Of a stretch of 64,000 nucleotides of DNA, positions 28,001-40,000 are shown one piece after another. Below the pieces are notes generated by a model. It did no database searches, had not been told where the DNA came from, and was given only the letters and a program-made list of their open reading frames with translations. A program made the position numbers and the translations under genes. The stretch lies in contig CM055104.1 of assembly GCA_029204225.1 (NCBI GenBank), positions 53,006,294 to 53,070,293 on the forward strand, written 5' to 3'. The stretch comes from Diphasiastrum complanatum (taxonomy: Eukaryota; Streptophyta; Lycopodiopsida; Lycopodiales; Lycopodiaceae). Positions within the stretch are counted from its first letter, which is position 1. Each line of letters begins with the position of its first letter.

Positions 28001-31000
28001 AGAAGGCATATCCCTTGAACCCTCCATCTAACTGTAGAGCACATAACCATCTTCATCCTTGATCCTGAGACACTACACCAGCATCACCAAATAATTCACT
28101 AGACAACCGTAATGGCATCTAGTACCACCATCCCAAAAAGATGATCGCTTGCCTAATCCAGAAAAATCATTGAGATCTCACAACAATTCATGGCAAAACT
28201 AATTCAAATGTCTTATCCACTGCCCAACCCCTCACTTGTGTAGCCACAGCCCAAGGCCATATGTCATAAGTACCTATTGTGCAACTGCTCCCACATCAAG
28301 CTAGTTGATGATTGACCACAGATTGACTCCAATCATAGTCTAACTGGCTATCTTTGAGTATAACCCCCTCTCAGAGCCTAAATTCCTTGAGCTTCCATTA
28401 ACCTGATGCCAGACACCGACTAACTCTAGTTTGTAAGGGATGTATTATATTGCCTACTCTCAAAAGTTCATTTCATTTAAAATGGTGCAAAAAATTCTCT
28501 CAAAATTGATCCGCAACAAACTCCCAAGAATCATCATATGTCGATGATTCTCACCGGATCCAAAACTCAGAGCAAGTGTATTTCCAGGATTTTCTTTCTG
28601 ATATAGTGCTTGATATGTGCCGCTTGGGTGGGTGTGGCAGGTTCTGAGCCATCCAAGGATGCCAAGTACTTATGTACAAGTGTGAGGGGGTTGAGAATCA
28701 GTTGAGGGGGTTGAAGTTTTTACAAATTAGAATGGATTCAGAGGAGTGTATGATGCAAAGAAGGTCTCAAGGGCCGAGTGGCACTCTGAACTGGAAGTAA
28801 GTAGAAAATAGAAAGCAGAGAAGATACGAACTGGCAGACACACAAAAATTTCGCAAAAATGAAGTGACATTCCATCTGAGATATTGGAGTATTTTTACTC
28901 TATTTCTTTTGCACCTTTTGATATCGATAAGCTAGTTTATGAGAATTGTTATAATTACTACTTCAGGCTCTAAATGAACACTGGATGACACTTCCTAAAC
29001 CTCACCCAAAAAAATCCATAGATAGAGGTGTACCACCTTCATGTTAACTTGCCTTAAGCTTGCTCGCCCCAAAAAATCCATAGATGCATTTTTATTCTTT
29101 ACATCATGGACTTGCTTTATGATGTTAAATGATCCGCATCATATTCGAGTCTTTTGGGATTTGAGATATGACTAACCAACTTCCTAAAAATTTGATGAGT
29201 TCTCTTAGGGTTCACATCATATTTTTGGCTTAAACCAAAGCACCCTTGACATTGTAATGTGCAAGCCGTAACATCTCTTACATATTTTGCATAAAATCAG
29301 CCATGTAATATTAAATAAACATTCAGCCCTTTTACTCTTATATTAATGGGTGCACTTGATTACAAACCACCCATGAAGATAATTACATTGTATCCAAGTA
29401 AAAAAGCTTGTGATTGAACTACATTTTGGAAGACACCTTTCTCACTTTGTTATTTTATGTGACATATATGCACCAAGCATATCCTCCTTAAATTGATTGT
29501 TCCTCTATGTGGCCACCAGATTGTGATAGATTTATTAAGGTAAAACTGAATGTGGTCTCCAATCTCTAGAAGTAGAATCGTAGAAATGTCTAGTGAACAC
29601 ACCATCACAATCACTCACCATAGTGATTAGTAAATCATAAATTTCGAATAAAGGCTCTATAAATACTTAAGCTAGTTCAAATCAAAATTTTCACTTTCAT
29701 CAACCAACCCACCAATAGATCTTTGAAGAACAACAACAAAATCCATAAAAATATCATCTTTTACTATGAACTTCCTAGTGGATGAATTAGTCCAATAGGT
29801 TCAAGCATTTCACTTTATTGAATCGATGTTGCATGCACCTACAGGCTAGAACACCGCCGCTATCCATGAGAGTTTTCATTTTTTATGCAACCAAAACATG
29901 TATCAATCTGGTAAGGCTCTCTAAGAGACACATATAATTATTAGTGGAAATTTCTGAGAAGTGTATTCATCTCAACTATCTTATAAAGGGTATATGCCAC
30001 CTCATTGACAAACTGTTTCATAAAAGTTTAACACACCTGGCCTTCCAACTAGGAAGAACAAGCTGGTTATGAAGATGCTTAAGGGACTGGTGATTAAAAT
30101 AAACCATAGATTTACTTCCATAGACATTTTTTCACCAAGATCTCAATGCAAAGATTACCAAAACAAATTTGTTGAGTGGCTTACTTTAGCTATGCATCAC
30201 TCAACTTTTTGTCTTCAAAGGCAATAGACTTGTCATTTTGGAGCAATACTGCTTCAAGTGGCAAAATTGCTAGCATCAATTCAAAATATGACTTTCTAGG
30301 GTCGTGTATCTAAAATTGTGGAGCTAAGACAATTAAATCTCTCAGAGCTCCAAAACTCTCATATCTAGCTTGTCATTGCACTGGATGTGCTTACTAGTTA
30401 CTAACAATCCATGCTCATTATTTAGGGGTTTGTTGCCTTGGAATGAACTTTAAAGAAAAGCACGATTCCCAAAACCAATTTCAATCGCTAAACTGTTTTC
30501 AGTACTGGCCATTTAGTCAATAACTTTATCTTCGCATAATCAAGTTAGAATATGATGAAATGAAATCACATGTCCATTATAAAGCAATCCTTGATTAGAA
30601 AAGTTCACACTTACTTTATTATGATAGAGCTTATCCCCAAGACAAGCATGTGATGTTCAACATGTTGCTCTAGTTTATCATTGACTAAGATATGTTTGAC
30701 AACACTATCAAATCTTCCTAGATATGGACAAATTGAACCATTCATTACCTTCCAGAAGGTTGTTGGAGCATTATTAGCCCAAATGGCACGATTAGAAACT
30801 GGTAACAGTCATACCTAGTGCTAAAGGTAGAATAAGGAACATCTTCAACCAGAATTTGGACCTAATAATACCCCAATCCTAGATCTATCTTTATAAAGTA
30901 TTTCACTCCACTTAGGCCACTTATCAGATCATCCATTCTAGGTAAGCCATGCATGATGCCTATTCTATATATAGTTGATTTCATGTAAATGGCTACTGTT

Positions 31001-34000
31001 ATGAACTTAATCTTGATATCAAATAAAGCATAAGACAACAAAAGGCATCCACAAAGCATATCCAACTAAGAAAACCGGATGTTGAGCTTCTTGTAGGGGA
31101 GTTACATGATTTTTGAGATCTCAGTTAGAGATCTGCCTAGACTATTGGCGGGAGCAATAAGTTGATCTAAGGTGCCTTAGTTGAAGTTTGAAACTCTCTA
31201 GTAGATGAAATAATGCAAAGTTCTCAATGATATTGATGAAAGAGGAAAAAATATCACTTCGTAATATTCTTTTTTTCTAAATTTTTGACCCTTTATTGTA
31301 CAGAAGGTTTGTATGTCATAGCCCAAATGGAACGCTAATGGATCTTAGGGAACATCTTACAATATCAAAGAGGAAGATCCATGATAGAATGAAGATATGA
31401 CGCCCACAAGATAATTGAGGCCAATAATAGGAAATCAAGGGATAAAATGTTTCTAGGCATGTGATGTCAATCCTGCAACTTAAGTTGAGCTCATTAGAGA
31501 ACTTGCATCGGGAAATGAACTTGAGACAAACAACACAGTGAATGTGAAGCTAGATGAATGTAGCATCCAAAAACATGATGGATTGTATTTGTAAGAAATG
31601 TGGTGACTTGTCCAAAATGTGCTTTGGTCCCAAGTTATGAGCCAAATGACACAAGAGCACATACGTGGCTAAGAGAAATCTATGATAATCAAATCACTAG
31701 AAATTTGAAAATGAAAATTCTCATACCCAATCAACAATAATAAATTCAAGCCAATACTTGCTAGAAATATATGTATGCTAGCTAAGACCCTAATCTACAT
31801 TGCTCTATGTTTAGTAACCTAAGTGTTGATTATCACATAATCCAAAAAGAGCCCAATAAGGCTATTAGATCTTGAGTAGGGTGATTTTTGCATACCACTA
31901 CTAGAGGACCAAATACAAAATGGATTACTGAATGTCATGTGACAAATGTTGGGTCCTCATGTCCTAATTAAAAGGTTTACAAATAATGAGCTGAAAATAG
32001 TAACATGGGCCCAAATACTAACACGATAGGCCAAATACAGCTGAAGTTTGTAAAAATAGTGACATTGATCATAAGTCCAAGCAACTACCCATTCAACATG
32101 TCATAAGCAAATAGTCACACTATGCAAATTATTTCAATTGTCAACATCTAACAATTCAGCCATATTTCATCACCCACCTCATTTTATTACACAAAGACAA
32201 CCCCACAACAATAGTCATAGTGTCATTGACTAGTTTCTAAGGTTTATGCTTCAATCATCTTCCTATCAATTATTTAACCACTCTTTCCTTGCATTCTACT
32301 TGGCTCACTGTACACCATAATCACGTCCTCCTCAACATTTCATGAGTCGTGCACCCATTTGCACTTTTATGCATGATTCATGTATGTATATTGATCACCT
32401 CTTCATTTGTTACTCTCTTTTGTTCCATGAGCACGTAACCCATTGAATGTCAAATTGGTTTTGCATGCCATTCCTAGTTTTCATATTGTTGTTGTCAATA
32501 TTCCAATATGATTACACCTACAAGCATGTATGAGACAAATAAATAAGGTATGAATAGAGCATACAACATTATATATTACATGATCGTAATGAGAAAATTT
32601 AAACTAAATAAAATCATGAAGTTAAAAGAAAATTCAAACATAGAGTATCACATAGCAAACGATCACATAGCAATCTCCAACTAAGAGTATTTTATGAACA
32701 TCAATAGAGCCTATAAAAGTAGTCGTAGATTCCATAACAAGGAAATGTAGTTATACTAGTCTAACCATCCAAGAAGCTACTACTAGGAAATAGGGCTAGA
32801 ATCGCCTAGCCTTGTGCAAAGTATGTGAGTTTCTAGAAGGGGTGTAGTCCAATAGATTTTGGGGACCGATTGAATTTACCAAGCCCTAAACTTTATTGAT
32901 GAGGTCATCAATGAAAATATCAAGGATCAAAAGAGACTATTTTATGATCATAGATTTTTTTCCTTAATCAAAATTACTAGCTATATAGCCAATACAATCT
33001 TGTATGTCTTATTTATTATAGATAAAATGCTTACTTGCAAAGTTGATGAAGAAAAGAATATGCTAAATGAGGCTTTTAATCTTTTCCAAAAGTTGTCTCC
33101 ACATATTGACTTGGACGTTGGCAACCAAATATCTCTCATGGAAACCCTTGACAAGTAATTTGGCCTGTTTCACAAAAGAAGTTTAGAAACACAAATTTTT
33201 AGAGTCTTGATTGTAAGATAGTAAGAGTTGTGTATACCTCCACTATACAAGCCAACACGTTAACACAAGAACAACGGCCCACTTACAATGAACAAAGCAA
33301 ATATAGATATATACAGTTCTTCCAGCCCTAAAAGTCACAACGTATCCAAATCATTTGGACCCCGATAAGAGCAAAACAACAAAAGGCCATTAATGTGGTT
33401 GCAAAAATGTTAATATCTTGATTGAATTATAAGAGAACATTGATGACAAAAAACTCACTTGGAATTGATGCAAGCTAGATAAGATCCAATGTACACTACT
33501 CTATATTAAGTAGCCTAAGTCTCTCAATTATCACATGTCACAACTGGAGTCCAACAAGGCTATTTTCTATGGGCAAGGTTAGGTCCACAACCCACTACCA
33601 GAAGACTGACTACTCATAAATCGTGGATCCTCAGGGGCCAAGTCATAAGAATCTTTGCTAATTATTTGAAAATGGCAATACGAGCCAAATACTAACCAAT
33701 GGGTTAGATACTAATAAATATTGTAAATTTTGCCATAGGTTCAAGCAACTTCCAATAAATTGCTTGTAACTCTGCCTCTTCAAGGATAAGGGACACTTTT
33801 GATACAAAAGAAATGGATAAAAAAGTAGTCATGAATCATTTGATGATTGAATTGCAAATGAATGCAACTACTCCATCAAATAACTTCTCCTTAAATAGAA
33901 AAACTTGGTTCAACAACAAAGGCCATAATCAATTTGCTTTTCGAACATACAATGCTTGAGGATAACAAGTATCTTAGTAAAGTCAAGCAAGTAGTGACAT

Positions 34001-37000
34001 TGAAAAGCTAGTACAAGAAATGGCAAAACAATTGTAACTAAAATTAGCAAAGGGTAAAAACAAGTCCACTAAGCACCACACACCAACATAAGATCTTTAA
34101 ATAGTCTTCCAAAATGCAATAAGCACTTAGACTGGCCATCAACAGATGAATGGTAATCGATACCCATCAGAGTCTAAATCTCAAGAAGCTAAGTTAAAGG
34201 TTTGCCCAGATTCATATTGAACTTTGCATATTGATTAGTCAGAATAAATTTGGTTAACCCATGCAAGCAAAAGCTTCTGGACAAAAATAAATGGGCGTCG
34301 TATGCAGCTTTAGATTTTTTGATCATGATAATTAAATGCGCATACTTTTACAGATTATCAACAACAACTAAGCAAGAATTGTGACACATAAACCAACAGT
34401 CATAAGACCAATTGTCATATGACTATTGACAACAACTATACTTATTATAAAACAATTCGTTTACGAAGCAATATCCTCTTAAATACAAATTGTTCGATGA
34501 AATCTTGAAGTCATTTGAGACTTCTTGGTATTCCTTTTTTTTGAAAGCTTGTGGACAATCAAAGTGAGGAAAAATATGTCAATGAGGTCCTTTTAGGATC
34601 TAAATTGACATAGATCTGTACTCAGCAGTAGATAAAATAAAATTGAGCATGCAACTTGGTACACAAATTTTAGAGCTAATCCAAGTACGTGGGAGTCAAT
34701 CTCAAGAAGCACTCTAAATTGATTCTCTAAGCATAACATTTGCATCCCATACAACCAAGACTAGTTGAGGATGCTTCAACTAGACCAAATGATCCTCAAC
34801 CTCACTTCATAGTCCATGCCACAAGTGGATAAAATAACAAATGGATGCCCAAGCACTCTCTTATAATGGCTTTACCCGTTTCATGTTCCTAAGAGTTCTT
34901 ATGGGGTTACTGAATCCCATGCATGTCCTCCCTAATTGTCCTATAACTGTAATAGACTAACATTTTGAGACTTTCCATAACCCAAGTTTAGACACTAACT
35001 CTAAGTAGCTCCAAGCCAACTAGCCCTAGTTAACTCGAGCCTAACCCCATCTAGCCATTGACAAAACATACTTCCTCAATTAGGAGATTTATATCCTTAG
35101 AAATGAGCTCAATGAGAAAAAATCCACTTTGATGATAAAGGACTAAATGCACTCAGATTCTATCTTAAAGTACTATCCAAGACTCAAATTTCCATCTGTG
35201 ATACTTCCTCCATAGCTCTAAGTCCATAGGATCTACAATATGCCTAAATTCTTCAACAAAAGTCGAGCATACTGAAGTTCAGCATAATGTTTGACTCATT
35301 CCCATGTTCCCCCGAACATCTACCTATCCAAATTGTATTTTGTGCCTCATGCAAAAATTGAGCCACTTTCAATAGTCGCATTCTCCCACTGTGAATGTAA
35401 TAGGTCATCAAAACTTGAGACCCGTATGTGACCATAGTGGGGCCACACTAGAAAGTAGAATGCTCAACAATCTGTAAACATAATAATTAGTGGAAGCTAC
35501 TTCATCCACTCCACTCGCTTACCAGGTACATCTGCTCTTAAAAGAAATTGATAAGTCACTAGACCTCGATATGATTTCTAGTCTCAAAATGGAAAAAAAA
35601 AACTACTGCAAATGAAAAATGGAACCAAAGTTTGATTTTGCAATAGCTTCACTTCCATCAAGTCAAAAAGGATAGAAAATGGATCTTCAGAAGATCTGCT
35701 CAAAAGAGGAAAAGAAAAATGTTGTTCATAAAATGTAAAACCCCTTTGACCAAAATTTAAATTAAGCAACCTTGGTGATCATACATGATGCGCTTTTTCC
35801 CCTTGTTTTCCCAAATCATTGCCCACTTTATCTTCCTAACTAGTCTTACCTGCAGGAGCTGAATTTTCTTCTTGTTTTGCACCAACTTGCTATAAAAACG
35901 AAATTTCCTTGTCCCATGCTACTCTCCAACAACTACCGAATACTATATGTATCAAAATATCCACCATGTTAAAAGTTGCATCACCAAAGTAACAGTTAGG
36001 TAAGTTTGTGACCTTTTGATTTAAAGCTATTCAAATCCATCATTTTCTTGTCAAACACTTCAATGTAAGATCGCCATTGAAACCAAAAACTCTGACCATA
36101 AAGAACTACTTACAAAAGTTTATGCCTTTCTACTATCCAGAGAGAAAATTTTAAAATCAATGTGTTGATTAGCTGGAACAAAGATGGTGTTCAATCTTTT
36201 CCCATGAAATTACGTGCTTCCCTCAAAAAGTATCCCAACGTTAATAAGATTATTCAACTTGATACTCGGGTTGTTTATGTCAAGTATGTAACATTGAAGC
36301 TCATCCGTTGACCTCTAGGACACCTGATATTATTCATCCTTCTGATTGCAATCAGTTTTGTTCAGGAAAATCCCAAGGATAGATGTCAGTTATAACAAAT
36401 TAAGAATTCTTTCATGCTCATGTCAACAAAGCGTTGACTAATCAACCAACATCCAAAACTAAGCTTGACATATACCTTTCTAATTATAAATTCTCTTGAA
36501 TAATTTCCGTTTTGTCGACGAATGGAAATCAATCATCTTAGGTGTCCTAAGTATCAACTATGACATTAAGGCTAAAAATCTTCATCGTAATTGATGCCTC
36601 GTGGACTATTTGAAATGTTTTTCCTGGATTCCATTCTTGTTAATCTAGTTGGAAGGAGATTTATCAACTAAGAAATACAAAGTTTCATTGAACATTGACC
36701 TTGAACTCAAATGAAGAAAATGCTAGACGTTTAGAACAGCTGACAAGTAAGAGCAAGTACATTCAAGATAGAAATCCCACAAATATACACACAAAAGAAG
36801 CATACTTATGCACTTTTTTCAAAAATAAATGCAGGGGATGACCTTAAATGTGGCTCTGATGTAGGTGTAGCGTCAGCACCATTGGACAAAAATGGAAAAG
36901 TTGCTGTGTCGGATGGCAAAAGACCAATCCATACAAGAAAGCGTTTAAGTAAAATTCCTCGAGATCCAACAGATGAGAGCACGGCTTCATAACGAGGTAC

Positions 37001-40000
37001 AGCTCGTCGAGCAGCGATGCGAATTGGCAAGTCATAATCATCACTACCATTTTGATAATGTTCTGACAAAGATGAACCTTGGGTCTGCTTTGTCGTCACT
37101 ACCTCCTCTTCAAGATAAGGATACAAAGGCTCCTCTAACCATCGCTTTATACCATCAGTCCAAGCCTTTCCTTCTTGATTTTTTTCTGCAGATTTCCACT
37201 TCTGTACACCATAAGGTTGTCATAGTTAGAATTTGTAGTCAACTGACGAGATCATTGCAAATAAACTTACTCTAAGCTTTTGAAAAACGCATCAGTGAAA
37301 GCTTTTCAACTTTTTAACGAGGTCTGCCGTTTCCCACATGTATCCTTGCCACTTTTACACATGCACCCTGACCTGTAATCACTCTGATAATCTAAACAAG
37401 CTTTCTCATTCATATGGAAATTCATTGATCACTTTTAAAGAGCCCAACATGAGTCATTTAAAATACTGATGTCGAATGCCTTGGTGCTGCTCCTAGCTGC
37501 CTTGACACTGATTCTGAGGACTTTGCTCATTCCTTTCCTACTATATCCACTGAGCTTGAGCACTGTTCAGTTGCTATTCCTAGTTCCAATGTTTCAATTG
37601 CTTTGACTATTCCGGTGGCTTAAGTTGCTGCTGTTATTCCCGATCTTCCTAATGGTTCCACGGTTGTTGAGATGCAGATTGTATTTGATCCTTGTTCAGA
37701 TGAAGTTCCACAAGTTTAACATATGCTATAGATGGTTCTCCAATTTTGATGGTCAGGTGATTCATGTTTGGGTCTTACAACTCCCTTGGCATGATGGCAT
37801 TATAAATCCATGGGCCTTGAGGATACCTTACAAAGTTGCTGCTATACATTCATGGGCCTTATGATTTCCTTGGGTCCTCGACCTTGTTGCTGCACATATG
37901 TCCATTCTAGTTATTGTTTGTCAGGATGATCTATTTATGCTTCATGTTTCCTCGCATTCCTGGTTGTTGCATATAGCTTGACCTCTTGTGATATTACAGA
38001 GTTGTAGTTGTATTGCTGACTATCCAATTTTTTATCTGGGATGCTAGGTCATTGCATAAAGCTTGGATTTCATTTGATCCTCCTGCTTGGTGCTGGTATT
38101 TCATATGTTGCTATTTTTCCTTGGTGCAAATATATTGGTGCTACTATTCCCGCCTATTGTTCTTCATATGTGTCGATCATTGCAATGCCTGGTTTCTCCT
38201 GATAGCTTAGTTTATCCTTGCTGGGAATGCTTTTTTGTGGTTGTATTCTTGGGCCATTCGACTGGCCGTTGGCGTCCTTTATGATGTTGCCTTCCTTTGG
38301 GAATCTTGAGCCATCAAGGTTCCTTGATAGTGCCTTTGGATTGGCACGGATACAGATTGCCACTATCTCTTTCAGCATTTGTTATTTTACAAATACAGTG
38401 GTTAAATATCAGTAGTATATTCATGTTGCTACATTTCATAGCCCACCATTGAGGGCCATGTTTTATTTTAGAATGTCACATTTTTTTCTGTCAATGCCAG
38501 ATCTATCAAATGCACAAACCTGCCATCTATCTAATAGAGAGATGGCAAACTAAGATGACGATTTGGTATGCTACCAAAGTTTGAGCTCACGAGATACCGA
38601 AACTCTTGTCGCTCTATAGAGCCTAGTTACCTGAATGCACCAACGACCAGCACGAAAGAGGGGCTCAGCGACTCCACTAAAAATCTTACGAAGCAGCAAA
38701 GACTGCAAATAATCAAATTTTTCTCCAAAGAGTAGACCATTCTGTGTCTCTGTAACATAACCACGCCTGTTTTAACACATTGTTTCAGTTAAATATCGCA
38801 CTGCAACCAAAGCATCTTGAGCAATTGTCTATAAAAAATAAAACATCATTTCGATTTTACAAAAAGGCAGTATACTTGGAAGCACAACAGTGCGGTATCC
38901 ACTACATTTGAGATGTAAGTCTTTGTACTTTAACCAGAACTTGAACTTTGACCGGCCTGCAAGTGAAGTAGAAAAACACATTTTCCAATAAATTCTTGCC
39001 TGAAAACAATCACATTTGCAGAAGAAGCAGACTTCCAGTCAACATCAATGGGCAATGTCAAAAGGTAATTGGAGTTTAATGCCGTTGTTAACTGCAGATC
39101 ACGAGCTGACAGTTCTTGAAATCGAGCAGTTTCTAGGATCGACATGAGATTCTGCTGGAAGCGTGCTGCTAGAGTATTACTGTTCAAAACAAAGTTCTCA
39201 TGAGTAAACCCAGCACGGTTTTGTAACCAAAATAAAGTCTTACTTCAGAATCCAATTGCAAAAAAGTACAGCTGTCCGACCCTTTCCGGTAATAATAAGC
39301 TGAAAAGCTGCTTTTCAAAGATTCCCCATAATTTTCCAGAGATATAATCCAGACTCCCAGCCATAGCGAGTTGAGATTAGTATGAAGTATATCAGGAATA
39401 TAAAAGCTCCTACAACAAAAACAACAGAACACTACCCAGAAGATGCAGCAGGATCAATTTCTTTTGTCACAGAAGAGCTATTTGAACTTTTCTTATGTTG
39501 TGCAAAGGCAGCACCATTGGTAGCTTGTGGTCTTACTTGGTCATCTGCATCTGTTCAATATCAATGGTAAGCACACAGCTTCATTTCCATTAGAAAATAA
39601 GCTCCTTGAACCTCAAACTTCCATAACAACAGCAGATGTTAACCAACCTTTCTCCTTAGGACACATTCCTTTTGCCTGATCTGAATTGGTCACATCCAAC
39701 CACTTCTCTTCTTCAGACAGACAAGTCAATTTGTAATCCAAACGAAGCTCCTCCAGAACAAGCCTATGCTCTGCATGGAGAATGGATTCTAGGCGCCTAC
39801 AGAATAGACAATGAAAATGAGCTTCTTGTCAATCTGCAGGGGGCTTTCTTGCTCTAAACTGTTTTTCATCCCAATCAAATCCCTGAGAAGAAGTTTTCAA
39901 GTGCAAATTGTAAAAAAATATCACAGCACACAAAACATTGTGACACCTAGATCACCATGTGAAGCAATGGTGTCCAACCTTTTAGCTCTGGAGTAGATTA

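Noticed and set aside
39244-39432. A longer exon 4 in another frame (SFYIPDILHTNLNSLWLGVW)
   Set aside because: It would need a 26-base intron 3, too short to splice, and its protein sequence does not match the family, whereas the alternative frame does.
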